From the NCBI RefSeq assembly GCF_019931275.1, contig NZ_JAIOTY010000002.1, forward strand, positions 950,131 through 1,014,130: 64,000 bases of DNA, written 5' to 3'. Source of the DNA: Nitratidesulfovibrio sp. SRB-5. Its GTDB lineage: Bacteria > Desulfobacterota > Desulfovibrionia > Desulfovibrionales > Desulfovibrionaceae. Under the pieces are notes generated by a model. That model was not told the origin of the DNA. It was given only the letters and a program-made list of their open reading frames with translations, and made no database searches. Below, in pieces: positions 10,015 through 19,146 of this stretch; the first letter of the stretch is position 1, and each line of letters begins with the position of its first letter. The position numbers and the translations under genes are program-made.

Positions 10015-11559
10015 ATGACCATGGAACACGACAAGACCACAACGGACGGGCCGGGGTCCGTGACCACTTCCGGCATTCCTTCCGGCGCACGGACCGGCGC
10101 GCCGCTTTCCGTGCCTTCGGGTACGCCCGGGGGCATGCCCGAAGGCGCGTTGCCCGGCACGGGCGCGCCCGCGGGAGCGACGCTTGGCCAGCGCCTGGCC
10201 GAGGCCGGTCGCACCAGCGCGCTGGGCAATGGCGGGGCGCACGGCGTGCGCCGTGATGACCTGGAGTTCATGAGCGAGGTGGACGCGGCCCTGCACCGCA
10301 AGGGGCATCCGCTGGCCTTCCTGCTGTCCGCCTCGCTGGGGGTGTTCCTGCTGGTGTTCATCGTCTGGGCGGCGTTTGCCTCGCTGGACGAGGTGACGCG
10401 CGGCCAGGCCCAGGTCATCCCTTCGCAGCGCATCCAGGAGATCCAGAACCTGGAAGGCGGCATCATCAGCGAAATATTCGTGCGCGAAGGGCAGATCGTG
10501 GAAAAGGGCACCGTGTTGGTGCGCCTGGACAACGAATCGGCGGCCAGCTTCTTCCGCGACGCGGTGTCCAAGTCGTACGAGCATATGGCCGCCATCGCCC
10601 GTCTGGAGGGGGAACTGGCGGGCAAGGATCCGGTGTACCCGCCCGAAGTGGTGCAGAAGGCCCCGCAGGTGGTGGCCGACCAGACATCCATCCACAACGC
10701 CCGCAAGCGCCAGTTGGAACTGGAACTGAGCGTGCTGGAAAGCCAGCTTTCGCAAAAGCGCCAGGAAGTGGACGAAATGGTGGGGAGGCAGGGCCAACTG
10801 GGCGCCAGCCTGCGCGTGGCGCAGGAACAGCGCGACATCGCCCGGCCCCTGGTGGAAAAGCAGATTTACTCCAAGGTGGACTACCTGAGCCTTGAGCAGC
10901 GCGTCATCCAGCTGCGCGGCGACATCAGTTCGCTGGCCGTGAACATCCCCAAGGCGCGCAGCGCCGTGCATGAAGTGGAGCAGCGGTTGTCGCACCGCAA
11001 GGCCGAGGTGCGCTCGCAGGCGGTGGAAGAAATCAACAAGCGCCGCGTGGAACTGAATTCGCTGCGCGAAACCCTGTCCGCCGGCGAAGACCGGGTGACC
11101 CGTACAGACCTGCGCGCCCCGGTGCGCGGCACGGTGAAGCGGATCATCATCAATACCCAGGGCGGGGTGGTCAAGCCGGGCGAATCCATCCTTGAACTGG
11201 TGCCGCTGGACGACACGCTGCTGGTGGAGGCGCGCATCCGCCCGGCGGACATCGCCTTCCTGCATCCGGGCCAGAAGGCCATCGTCAAGGTCACCGCCTA
11301 CGACTTCTCCATCTACGGCGGCCTGGAGGCGGGGCTGGAGCAGATCAGCGCGGACACCATAGAGGACCGCAAGGGCGAGTTCTACTATCTGGTCAAGCTG
11401 CGCACCAAGAAGAACGCCATCACCTATCGCGGCGAAAACCTGCCCATCATGCCGGGCATGACCGCCACGGTGGACATTCTTACCGGCAAGAAGACGGTGC
11501 TTGACTATCTGCTGAAGCCCATCCTGAAGGCGCAGCAGAATGCCCTGCGGGAGCGTTGA
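10015..11559 (+). CDS. lapC: HlyD/LapC-family type I secretion membrane-fusion protein
   Basis: Periplasmic adaptor linking the ABC exporter to an outer-membrane TolC-type channel; 514 residues from an ATG at 10015, 22 bp after the exporter. A low-complexity cytoplasmic N-terminus of about 95 residues precedes one transmembrane helix (about 100-122). Next come a barrel-sandwich half (GGIISEIFVREGQIVEKGTVL), a long coiled-coil hairpin (about 170-345) and the second lipoyl-like half with beta-barrel (DLRAPVRGTVKRI onward). Its stop codon overlaps the next gene's ATG (TGATG), indicating translational coupling. Family and role are secure; dedication to the neighbouring adhesin is inferred from position. 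Confidence 0.92.
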   Translation: MTMEHDKTTTDGPGSVTTSGIPSGARTGAPLSVPSGTPGGMPEGALPGTGAPAGATLGQRLAEAGRTSALGNGGAHGVRRDDLEFMSEVDAALHRKGHPLAFLLSASLGVFLLVFIVWAAFASLDEVTRGQAQVIPSQRIQEIQNLEGGIISEIFVREGQIVEKGTVLVRLDNESAASFFRDAVSKSYEHMAAIARLEGELAGKDPVYPPEVVQKAPQVVADQTSIHNARKRQLELELSVLESQLSQKRQEVDEMVGRQGQLGASLRVAQEQRDIARPLVEKQIYSKVDYLSLEQRVIQLRGDISSLAVNIPKARSAVHEVEQRLSHRKAEVRSQAVEEINKRRVELNSLRETLSAGEDRVTRTDLRAPVRGTVKRIIINTQGGVVKPGESILELVPLDDTLLVEARIRPADIAFLHPGQKAIVKVTAYDFSIYGGLEAGLEQISADTIEDRKGEFYYLVKLRTKKNAITYRGENLPIMPGMTATVDILTGKKTVLDYLLKPILKAQQNALRER

Positions 11560-12887
11560 TGCGGAAAGGGGACAGGGGTGAGGGATTCGGCGCGGGAAGT
11601 GCGCCGCATCATCCCGGTCCGCCGGTTGCGGCGGGCGGGGCAGGGGGTCTTTTCGGGCGTTGCCTGCGGGCGCTGCCGGGACTTGCCCTGCTTGCCGTGT
11701 GTTCCCTGAGTCTGGCGGCGGGCGTCGGCCCTTGGGACGCCATGCGGCCCGTCGCGGCCATGGCGGGCGGTTCCGCCCCCAAGGCCGCACCGATGCAGGC
11801 GGAGGATGCGGGCAGCGCCGCACGCACCGGGACACCCGCCCCCGCGGAAGTGCGCGGCGCGGTTGCAGGTGCCGCCAGTGATGCAGTCGAACCGGCGCGG
11901 GACGCGGCGGGTGCGGACGCCGGCGTACAGGCGGCGCGTGCCGTTGCCGATACGGCTGCCATGCCCCGCGTGCCCGATGCCTCGGCCACACCCGGGGAGG
12001 CCCGGCCCGCCCCGAAGATGGACGGCGTCAGGGCCGCCGACGGAAAGGGAACGCCCCCCGTGGCTGCGGACACCGCCACGGGGGGCACGAAAAAGGCAGA
12101 CGCGGAGACGGTGGGCCTGCCCGATGCGCCCCTTGTGGCCCAGGCGGAACAGGCCGGACAGTCAGGACAGGCCGGACAGTCAGGACAGGCAGGACAGGCG
12201 AAACCGGCAGGTCAGGCCGCGCAGCCAAGGCAGCCGGGCCAGTCTGGGCAGTCGGCAGAAGCCGAGCAGGCAGCCGAACCCCGGCAGGGCGCCTCGTCGG
12301 CCTCGCGCGGCATCCGGTTGTTCAACACCATAGAGTTTCGCGGGCCGCTGAAAAACCTGCCCAAGTGGGACAGGGTACTGAACGTGGACCGCAAGACGCC
12401 GGGGCTGATTCCGGAACGGGCGCTGGGCGGGCGCAATGCCCTGTGGGGCGATCTGCGGTCCGAATGGCGCAACCTGCCCACCATGGACAAGCTGCGCAAC
12501 GTGAATTCCCTGTTCAACCAGTGGCCCTACCGGCTGGACAGTGAAGTGTGGGGCGTGGTGGACTACTGGGCGGCGCCCATCGAGTTCCTGCGCAAGTCGG
12601 GTGATTGTGAAGACTACGCCATAACAAAGTATTTCGCCCTGAAGCAGCTTGGCGTGCCTGTTTCGGACATGCGCATCGTCATCCTGCTGGACTCCATTCG
12701 CCGGTTGGCCCATGCCATACTGGTGGTATACACGGGGGGCGACGCCTACGTGCTGGACAACCTGTCCAACGTGGTGTTGTCGCACCAGCGTTACGGGCAC
12801 TATGTGCCGCAGTATTCGATCAACGAAGAATTCCGCTGGGCGCACATCCCCATCAAGGGCGGCCCAGGCACCCGAAGAATGCAATAG
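11559..12887 (+). CDS. lapG: LapG-type periplasmic cysteine protease (transglutaminase-like, C93 family)
   Basis: Protease expected to cut the adhesin N-terminus at a di-alanine and release it from the cell; 442 residues from the ATG overlapping the adaptor stop. A hydrophobic segment near residues 36-55 is the export signal. It is followed by an unusually long Ala/Gly/Gln-rich linker (GQSGQAGQSGQAGQ-type repeats) reaching about residue 245, then the catalytic domain. The triad is visible: Cys350 in SGDCEDYA, His385 in LAHAILVV and Asp400 in YVLDNLSN, spaced as in known LapG proteins. The motif WGVVDYWAAPIEFL just before the Cys is also typical. In the Pseudomonas paradigm, calcium is required and LapD holds the protease inactive at high c-di-GMP. 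Recognition is strong; the N-terminal extension is odd. Confidence 0.93.
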   Translation: MRKGDRGEGFGAGSAPHHPGPPVAAGGAGGLFGRCLRALPGLALLAVCSLSLAAGVGPWDAMRPVAAMAGGSAPKAAPMQAEDAGSAARTGTPAPAEVRGAVAGAASDAVEPARDAAGADAGVQAARAVADTAAMPRVPDASATPGEARPAPKMDGVRAADGKGTPPVAADTATGGTKKADAETVGLPDAPLVAQAEQAGQSGQAGQSGQAGQAKPAGQAAQPRQPGQSGQSAEAEQAAEPRQGASSASRGIRLFNTIEFRGPLKNLPKWDRVLNVDRKTPGLIPERALGGRNALWGDLRSEWRNLPTMDKLRNVNSLFNQWPYRLDSEVWGVVDYWAAPIEFLRKSGDCEDYAITKYFALKQLGVPVSDMRIVILLDSIRRLAHAILVVYTGGDAYVLDNLSNVVLSHQRYGHYVPQYSINEEFRWAHIPIKGGPGTRRMQ

Positions 12888-13018
12888 GACGTTTTTGCAT
12901 AAAAATGTCCTGGCGGCGCGGAAAGCGCCGTCCGCCCCGGAGGCGCAGGCGAAACCGCGTTTCGCCGCAAGGCGCCGGAGGGTGCGTCCTGAAAATCTGT
13001 CCAGACCGCGGAGGACCC

Positions 13019-15262
13019 ATGGCAGAGAACAGCGCATCGACAGGCACGCCGGACCGCGACAGACCCGCCGGTCGTTCGAGGCTTCTGTGGTTCGGCATCG
13101 TGGTGCTTGGGGTTACCGTGGCTGCCGCCACGGTGGGTGCCTACTGGAACATCTCCGACGCACGGCACAAGCTGGAGACGGACATCGCCCAGCGTCAGGC
13201 CGTGCTTACGCTGGCTCGCGTGGAGTCCGTGAACCTGTGGCTGGAATCCATGACCGAGCAGGGCGCGCGGCTGATCAATGCCGACCTGTTCCGGCTGTTC
13301 GCCTCGGAAGTGAACCAGCTGGAAGGCGACGTGGGCCTGCTGCTGAATAAACCAGGACAGGGGCCAGGACAGGGGCCAGGACAGGGGCCAGGACAGGGGC
13401 CAGGACAGGGGCCAGGACAGGGGCCGGGGCAGGGGGCTGACCAGGGCGCGGGCAGCGCCCGGCCCGGCAAGAACGGCGGCAAGCCGGGCGCCGATGCCGG
13501 AGACGACGACATCTCGCAGTTGGCCGCGCAACTGCCGCTGATGCGCAACCTGCTGCGCGAGTTCGTGACCTATTCCGACTTCGTGTCCGGGCGCATCGTG
13601 AATACCCGCGCCCAGACCTACATTTCCACGGACGCCACCCCCGTGCCGCTGGGCGAAGACCAGCAGGGCGCCATCCGCGCCGTGCTGGAAACGGGCAGGA
13701 TGCGCTTCTCGCATGCCCGTTCCACCCAGACCGGGCTGGTGCTGGACCTGTTCATGCCCATCCTGCCGCCCCAGTTCGAGGCGGCCACCGGCGCGCGGCC
13801 CGTGGCGGTGCTGATGCTGTCCAAGATCATCTCCGGCAAGGTGGGCGAGTTTCTGGCCGCCTCGCCGCTGGTGGAGAAGGGGCAGGTGTCGCGCCTGGTG
13901 CAGCGCACCCCGCGCGGCTTCGAGGAAATCGCCCCCTCGGCCCAGGAAGGGTTGAAGAACGTGCCCCCGCCCGCCTTCGCCGAAACCGGCGACCTGCCGT
14001 TCATGCGGCGCGCCTCGGTGGATGGCGGCACGCAGGTGTACTCCACCGGGCGCAAGGTGCCTAACCTCGAATGGTGGACCGTGGAGGAAATTCCCGCCGA
14101 TCTCGCCCTGGCCCGCCTGGCCGAGCGCGAGCGCACCGTGGTGGGGCTGGCCGTGCTGTGCACCCTGCTGCTGGTGGTCATGCTGGCCTCGCTGTGGTGG
14201 TGGCTGGTGGGCCGCGAGCAGCGCGAAATAGCCCGCGACTTCAAGGCCCTGTTCGAGGTCATCGACGATCAGAAGCAGCTTCTGGACGGCATCAACTCGG
14301 CCATGACGCACCCGGTTTCGCTCACCGACGACCAGAGCGTGTTCCAGTACGTCAACCGCGCCTTTGCCCGCGCCGTGGGCCGCAGCCCCGAAGAGTTGCT
14401 GGGTATGGACATGCAGGCGGTGTTCGGCTTCGACACCGCGCGGCGCATCACCGCCCCCGACGCCCAGGTGCTGATGGGCGGCGACCCGGCCACAGTGAAC
14501 GAGGTGGTGTACCTGCAATCGCGCAAGCGGCACTTCCAGATCGTCAAGGCCCCGCTGTTCGGCCCCGACGGCAGGCAGGTGCGCGGTGTGGTTTCGGTGT
14601 TCCACGACATCACCGACCTGGTCGAGGCGCAGGAACGCAACCGCCGGGTGGTGCAGCAGACCATCGATGCGCTGGTGCGGGCCATCGAGCAGACCGACCC
14701 GTATTTGGCGGGCCATTCGCGGCTGATGGGCATTGCGGCCAGCCTGACCGCGCGGGCCATGGGCCTTGGCGAGCGAGACGTGGCCACTGTCGAGGCGGCG
14801 GCCAACCTTTCGCAGGTGGGCAAGATGTTCGTGCCGCGCGACATCCTGAACAAGCCCGGCAAGCTCACCACGCAGGAAAAGCAGGAGATGGAACGCCACG
14901 TGGAATACGCGCGCGACGTGCTGTCCTCCATCGAGTTCGACCTGCCGGTGCTGCCCGCCATCATCCAGATGAACGAACGGCAGGACGGCAAGGGTTACCC
15001 CGAGGGCCTTTCCGGCGAGCAGATATCCGCCCACGCACGCATCCTGGCCGTGACCAACGCCTTCTGCGCCATGCTGCGCCCGCGTTCGTACCGCCCGGCA
15101 CTGCCGCTGGAGAAGGTGCTGGATGCGCTGGAAAGCCAGACCGACAGCTACGACGTAAGCGTGGTGCATGCCCTGCGCGACGTGCTGGACACCCCGGCGG
15201 GCGAGCGGCTGCTGGGCCAGATCGGCGGGGCGGCCACCGGTGGGGGCAACGGCGAAGCCTAG
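13019..15262 (+). CDS. Transmembrane PAS-HD-GYP protein with degenerate active site, probable LapD-equivalent c-di-GMP receptor
   Basis: About 747 residues from an ATG at 13019 (GGAGG 5 bp upstream; an upstream in-frame extension is less likely). TM helix 22-43, large periplasmic domain to about 372, TM helix about 373-398, PAS about 415-540, HD-GYP about 545-740. In the HD-GYP domain the HxxR His566, His627 and the signature GYP (659-661) remain. The metal-binding HD dyad is replaced by Ser598-Gln599, the HH pair by Met651-Asn652, and the later Asp by Asn (AVTNAF). Phosphodiesterase activity is therefore unlikely, while c-di-GMP binding is possible. It follows the protease gene and has the same topology as LapD, whose output is a periplasmic domain that captures LapG. 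Residues 112-139 are a PGQG repeat. The LapD role is inferred. Confidence 0.85.
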   Translation: MAENSASTGTPDRDRPAGRSRLLWFGIVVLGVTVAAATVGAYWNISDARHKLETDIAQRQAVLTLARVESVNLWLESMTEQGARLINADLFRLFASEVNQLEGDVGLLLNKPGQGPGQGPGQGPGQGPGQGPGQGPGQGADQGAGSARPGKNGGKPGADAGDDDISQLAAQLPLMRNLLREFVTYSDFVSGRIVNTRAQTYISTDATPVPLGEDQQGAIRAVLETGRMRFSHARSTQTGLVLDLFMPILPPQFEAATGARPVAVLMLSKIISGKVGEFLAASPLVEKGQVSRLVQRTPRGFEEIAPSAQEGLKNVPPPAFAETGDLPFMRRASVDGGTQVYSTGRKVPNLEWWTVEEIPADLALARLAERERTVVGLAVLCTLLLVVMLASLWWWLVGREQREIARDFKALFEVIDDQKQLLDGINSAMTHPVSLTDDQSVFQYVNRAFARAVGRSPEELLGMDMQAVFGFDTARRITAPDAQVLMGGDPATVNEVVYLQSRKRHFQIVKAPLFGPDGRQVRGVVSVFHDITDLVEAQERNRRVVQQTIDALVRAIEQTDPYLAGHSRLMGIAASLTARAMGLGERDVATVEAAANLSQVGKMFVPRDILNKPGKLTTQEKQEMERHVEYARDVLSSIEFDLPVLPAIIQMNERQDGKGYPEGLSGEQISAHARILAVTNAFCAMLRPRSYRPALPLEKVLDALESQTDSYDVSVVHALRDVLDTPAGERLLGQIGGAATGGGNGEA
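13352..13435 (+). repeat. 12-bp in-frame minisatellite (PGQG repeat) inside the HD-GYP gene
   Basis: Six exact copies of CCAGGACAGGGG and one variant, coding for seven PGQG units at residues 112-139 of the predicted periplasmic domain. Because the unit is a multiple of three, copy-number change would alter linker length without breaking the frame. Confidence 0.95.
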
Positions 15263-15304
15263 CCGGACAATCGCCGTCCGCGCAGCGGATGGAAACGGTA
15301 AAAA

Positions 15305-15546
15305 AGAGGGGGGCGCCGCATGGCGCCCCCTAGGTTGTTGACAAAGCCTGCTTTTGGACGCCTCCGGCGGCCAAGGGGCTACCGCCCCTTGGAACCCCAT
15401 GCTTTGTGACCTCGTAATATCCAGGAAATACAAATGAAAGTTTTTGGGGGAGGGGGTGCGGGGGAGGAGACCCTTTTTCAAAAGGGTCCCTCCCCCGCAA
15501 GAATTTAGGTTTGTCATCAACCTGGGGGGCGCCATGCGGCGCCCCC
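15305..15546. repeat. Composite hairpin element with inverted ends between convergent genes
   Basis: The left end (15308-15330, stem GGGGGCGCC/GGCGCCCCC, then AGGTTGTTGACAAA) recurs inverted at the right end (15503-15546, reading AGGTTGATGACAAA on the minus strand). Between them lie a hairpin at 15371-15392 (CCAAGGGGC/GCCCCTTGG) and a member of the long-hairpin family described at 15438-15498. The whole acts at least as a two-way transcription stop for the converging HD-GYP and chemotaxis genes. Its paired ends suggest a REP/BIME-like or MITE-like unit. Confidence 0.6.
15438..15498. terminator. Long-hairpin family member, copy 1
   Basis: A G-rich lead (GTTTTTGGGGGAGGGGG) is followed by a near-perfect hairpin of about 18 bp, GCGGGGGAGG...ACCCTTTT / AAAAGGGTCCCTCCCCCGC. 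The same plan recurs at 19147-19245, 19873-19943 and 44361-44429. Confidence 0.75.
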
Positions 15547-15574
15547 TTCGTGTCGTTTGGCAGGTGGCCCTGCG

Positions 15575-17995
15575 TCAGGCGCGCATCTCGGCGGTCAGGC
15601 GGCGCAGGTCGCCCGCCAGTCCGGCCAGGTCGTGCACCGCCGTGGCCGAGCGGGACATGATCTGCGCGGTGTCCTGCGCGATCATGTTCACCTCTTCGGT
15701 GGACCGGCTGATCTGCTCGCTGGCGGCGGACTGCTGCTCGCTGGCCGTGGCGATGGAGCGTACCTGGTCGGCGGTCTGGTCCACCATGGTCACTATTTCC
15801 TTCAACGCGCCGCCGGACTTTTCGGTGAGTTCGGTGGAGTGCACCACCGCGTCCACGGCTGCCGCCGTGGCCTGCACGTTGTCGCGTGCGCCGGACTGGA
15901 TGGAGGCGATGGCCTGCCCCACCTCGCGGGTGGCGCCCATGGTCTTTTCGGCCAGCTTGCGCACCTCGTCGGCCACCACGGCGAATCCGCGCCCGGCGTC
16001 ACCGGCGCGGGCCGCCTCGATGGCCGCGTTCAGCGCCAGCAGGTTGGTCTGGTCGGCGATGTCCTCAATGACCTGCATTACCCGGCCAATGTCCTCGGCC
16101 TGGCGGCCCAGCCCTTCCATGTTGGTGCGCAGGTCCATGGCCAGGGCGCGCACGCCGGTGATGGCCTGTACCACGTCGGCCACCAGGTGTTCGCCCTCGT
16201 CGGCCTTGGCCCGCGCGCCCTCGGCGTTGGCCGCCGCCTGCGAGGCGTTGTGGGCCACCTCCAGCATGCTGGCGTTCATCTGTTCCATGGCCGTGGCCGT
16301 CTCGGAGGCGCGGGCGCGCTGCCTGTCGGCGCCGCCGTTGGCGTCCTGCACCTGATTGGCCAGTTCGTCCGCCGCGGTGGCCACCTGACGGGCGATGGCG
16401 TCGGCCTGTTCGGCCACGCGGGTGATGGCGGCGTGCTGGGCCTCTGTGCGGGCCTGCTGGGCGCGCAGGTCGGTGACGTCGGCATAGATGGTGAAGGCCC
16501 CGATGAGGGTGCCGTCAAGGTCGTACAGCGGGGCCACGTCCACCTGGGCGTGCACGGTCTTGCCGGTCTCCGTGGTCAGGTCCACGCTCAGGTTGCACTC
16601 GGCGCTGCCGCTCTTCAGGCAGCGGCGGGTGGCCATGTCGTCCACTTCGCGGCCATACACGAAGCGGTCCAGCTGCCTGCCCTCCCAGTCCTTCGGGGTG
16701 CCGGGGCGCTCGAGCAGGCGCACCAGCGCGTCGTTGGTGAACAGCACCTTCTCGTCGGGCGAGCTGATGGCAAAGGGCATGGTCATGCCGTTCAGCACGC
16801 CCTGGGTGAAGCCGAGCTTGTTCTTCATCTCGGCCACCATGGCGTTGACGGCGCCAATGGTGTCGCCCACGGCGTCGCGCGCCCCGTAGCGCATGGTGGC
16901 GGAAAAATCGCCCGCTGCCACGGTGCGGGCATAGGCGGCCAACTGCCCCATGGGCTTCATCAGTTCGCGCACCAGCAGCCACACGAACAGCACCGCCAGC
17001 GCCAGTGCGGCCACGCCGCCGCCCGCCGTCCAGCGCAGCATGTCGGTGTCCGCGCCCTGCAACATCTCGTCGCGGGTCATGGCCACGGCCAGGTACATGT
17101 CCCACGGCTCGAAATAGCGCACGTAGCCCACCTTGTGGCCCTGATACTCCCATTCTAGGAATCCGCTGCGGGTTTCCAGCATCTGCTTGCCGTAGACGTC
17201 CTGCTGGATGTTGGTGCCGGTGCGGGTGGGGTGCAGCACGCGGGTGCCGTCGGGCGCGAAGATGAAGGTGTAGCCGCGCCCTCCCACCTGGGCCTGGCCG
17301 AACATGGTGCGGAAGGCTTCGGTAAGCAGCGGCTCGCCCACGAACAGCGCGCCGACGACCTTGCCGTAGGCGTCCTTTATCGGGCGGTAATGGGTGCGGA
17401 AGGCCTTGCCCATGACCATGGCCCGGCCCGTGTAGTCGTTGCCCGCGGCAATGGCCTTGTATACGGGGCTGGAGTCGGGGATGTAGGTGTGGATGGCGCG
17501 CTTGCCCTGGGCGTCGGTGATGGTGGTGGCCACGCGCAGCAGCTTGCCGGGCAGCAGCACGAACAGGGTGGCGTCGGAACCCACCGTGTGCTTGTGTCGT
17601 TCCACCAGCGCGTTGGGCGAGAAGGGCTGGGGCATGCCGTCGCTGCTCAGTTCGAAATCCGGCACGGATACGGTGGATGTGGCCCCGGTGGTCTGGTCCG
17701 TCACCTGATGCGTGTCGGCGCCGGACGCGCCGAGGTTCAGTTCGCCCTGGCCCAGCAGCCCGCTGACCAGCGCTTCCAGGCTGTTGTGCAGCGCTTCGCC
17801 GCCAATGCGATCCTGCATGGCCGCCACGTCGCACATGGCGTCCATGAACCCGGCAAGGTTGTCGCGCCCCATCCTGTTCAACGTACCCTGGGTGCGCCAG
17901 GCCACCAGGCCGGACAGGAACACAATGGTGCACAGCACCACGCCGATGACCCCGGAGTACATCTTGGTGGTGATCCTGAGTGTGTCTAGCCGCAT
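15575..17995 (-). CDS. Methyl-accepting chemotaxis protein (Cache-HAMP-PAS-MCP signal)
   Basis: Chemoreceptor of 806 residues; ATG at 17995 with GGGAGG 8 bp upstream. TM helix about 13-33, a periplasmic Cache-type sensor to about 325 (containing [17 protein letters not shown] and [16 protein letters not shown], typical of the Cache3/Cache2 fusion), second TM about 329-349, HAMP, then a PAS domain (about 405-510). The cytoplasmic signalling domain carries the conserved hairpin tip [20 protein letters not shown]. Ligand unknown. No C-terminal pentapeptide for CheR docking is visible. Transcribed alone; the 5' leader at 18000-18075 is strongly structured, so expression may be controlled there. 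Confidence 0.95.
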   Translation of the reverse strand: MRLDTLRITTKMYSGVIGVVLCTIVFLSGLVAWRTQGTLNRMGRDNLAGFMDAMCDVAAMQDRIGGEALHNSLEALVSGLLGQGELNLGASGADTHQVTDQTTGATSTVSVPDFELSSDGMPQPFSPNALVERHKHTVGSDATLFVLLPGKLLRVATTITDAQGKRAIHTYIPDSSPVYKAIAAGNDYTGRAMVMGKAFRTHYRPIKDAYGKVVGALFVGEPLLTEAFRTMFGQAQVGGRGYTFIFAPDGTRVLHPTRTGTNIQQDVYGKQMLETRSGFLEWEYQGHKVGYVRYFEPWDMYLAVAMTRDEMLQGADTDMLRWTAGGGVAALALAVLFVWLLVRELMKPMGQLAAYARTVAAGDFSATMRYGARDAVGDTIGAVNAMVAEMKNKLGFTQGVLNGMTMPFAISSPDEKVLFTNDALVRLLERPGTPKDWEGRQLDRFVYGREVDDMATRRCLKSGSAECNLSVDLTTETGKTVHAQVDVAPLYDLDGTLIGAFTIYADVTDLRAQQARTEAQHAAITRVAEQADAIARQVATAADELANQVQDANGGADRQRARASETATAMEQMNASMLEVAHNASQAAANAEGARAKADEGEHLVADVVQAITGVRALAMDLRTNMEGLGRQAEDIGRVMQVIEDIADQTNLLALNAAIEAARAGDAGRGFAVVADEVRKLAEKTMGATREVGQAIASIQSGARDNVQATAAAVDAVVHSTELTEKSGGALKEIVTMVDQTADQVRSIATASEQQSAASEQISRSTEEVNMIAQDTAQIMSRSATAVHDLAGLAGDLRRLTAEMRA

Positions 17996-18075
17996 TGTCG
18001 TAGCCTCCCGTTAACGGTCCCCCACAGGTACGTAAGCCCCCACTCCTTCGACGGGGGGTTGCCCTTTTTTTCACA
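17996..18075 (-). promoter_or_regulatory. Structured 5' leader of the chemotaxis gene, weakly GEMM-like
   Basis: Read on the minus strand, AGGGCAACC is followed by a hairpin of five C and five G around GTCGAAGGAGT, then by a perfect CCGTTAACGG palindrome directly before the ribosome-binding GGGAGG. The first part resembles the 5' half of c-di-GMP-I (GEMM) aptamers (AGGGCAA, then CC, then TCGAA-GAGTGGG). The second aptamer helix and the conserved GCAAAGCC joint are not evident, so this is not called a riboswitch. On the plus strand the same hairpin followed by TTTTTTT looks like a terminator. Confidence 0.35.
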
Positions 18076-18301
18076 ATAGGTCAATCGATTTTTGCATACA
18101 CAAGTGTCAAGATTTGTTTGTAATATGCTGAATTGAAACAGTAATGGTATTGTATGGCAATGTCGGGAGATGTGCAGGGCGCCCGCCCGTGGTGCTGGAC
18201 CAATGCACAGCGGCCCGGTGGAATGCCGGGCCGCTGCGTGGCGTCGTGCCGAAACGGAGGGGTGCATGGCGTCGCGGTGATGGGGCGACGTGGCGGGGGA
18301 G
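18076..18301. other. Intergenic region between chemotaxis gene and trmJ
   Basis: The part nearest the chemotaxis gene (about 18068-18160) is AT-rich and holds TTGACA on the minus strand near 18109, a possible -35 box without a clear -10 partner. A 10-bp hairpin (18209-18235, AGCGGCCCGG/CCGGGCCGCT) lies just downstream of trmJ and is its likely terminator. No gene seen. Confidence 0.5.
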
Positions 18302-19102
18302 CTAGCTTGCGTTTCCGGTGTCGTCCGGGGGAGTGTTTTCCGTGGCGGGGGCAGCGTGGGCCAGGGCGGCCATGCGTTTCACCTGGCGGCATACGCCCAT
18401 GACCAGGTCGAATTCGTGGCGGCGCAGTCGGGTACGCCCCAGGAAACGGCGCACCGGCATCATGAAGTAGTCCGGGTTGTCGGCGCGCAGGTAGTCGATG
18501 GCCAGCAGGGTGTCGCGCAGGGTGTCGTGCAGGAGTTCCAGCTCCGCGTGGTTGGCCAGGCGCGAATCCGGTGCCGGGCCGGGGCGGAAGGGATGCGCCG
18601 CCGTGCCCTTCAGGCATTCGTACAGCACCACCAGCACGGCCTGGGCCAGATTAAGCGACGAGGCTTCCGGCGCGGTGGGGATGGTCAGCAGACGGTGGCA
18701 GTGCTCGATCTCGTCATTGGTCAGCCCCCGGTCCTCCGGGCCGAACACCACGGCCACCCGATCGCCTCCGGCCAGCACCGGGCAGGCCTCTGCCGCCGCG
18801 CGCTCGGGCGAAAGCAGTTCGCGCCGCCAGCCGCCGGTACGCGCCGTGGTGCCGAACACCACAGCGCAGTCGGCCACTGCCTCGGCCAGCGTGGCCACCA
18901 CGCGCACCCCGGACAGGATGTCCTGCCCTTTGGGCGTGGCCAGCGGCGCCGCCTTGGCCGGGTCGCCGTTCGCCTCGCTCCAGCGTTCCGGGTCCACCAG
19001 CACGATGTCGCGCGCGCCCATGTTGGCGCACGCCCGGGCCACCATGCCCACGTTTTCCGGAAACCGGGTCTTTACCAGTACCACCGTCAGGTTGTGCAGC
19101 AT
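18302..19102 (-). CDS. trmJ: TrmJ-family tRNA (cytidine/uridine-32 2'-O) methyltransferase
   Basis: SPOUT methyltransferase of about 266 residues, predicted to methylate position 32 of tRNA using S-adenosylmethionine. The start MLHNLTVVLVKTRFPENVG fits the family N-terminus exactly (the VEPxxPGNIG-type first motif), so the ATG at 19102 is chosen although its ribosome-binding site is weak; a longer upstream reading would translate a repeat element. The trefoil-knot motifs are present: VVFGPEDRGLTNDEI and SSLNLAQAVLVVLYE. The C-terminal 90 residues form the usual helical extension. Single gene between hairpin repeats. Confident on family; the exact tRNA specificity is inferred from homology. 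Confidence 0.9.
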   Translation of the reverse strand: MLHNLTVVLVKTRFPENVGMVARACANMGARDIVLVDPERWSEANGDPAKAAPLATPKGQDILSGVRVVATLAEAVADCAVVFGTTARTGGWRRELLSPERAAAEACPVLAGGDRVAVVFGPEDRGLTNDEIEHCHRLLTIPTAPEASSLNLAQAVLVVLYECLKGTAAHPFRPGPAPDSRLANHAELELLHDTLRDTLLAIDYLRADNPDYFMMPVRRFLGRTRLRRHEFDLVMGVCRQVKRMAALAHAAPATENTPPDDTGNAS

Positions 19103-19146
19103 TGTCGTTTGGGGAAGAAATGTTAGGAGAAAGAGGGGAGGGAACC

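Noticed and set aside
6745-11991. A very long open frame on the minus strand opposite the exporter, adaptor and protease genes
   Set aside because: Its translation is rich in His, Arg, Gln and Ala without any domain, and it exists because GC-rich third codon positions suppress stops. The plus-strand genes have full family motifs.
13352-13435. Tandem repeats considered as a CRISPR array
   Set aside because: Units are 12 bp, contiguous, without spacers, and keep a reading frame.
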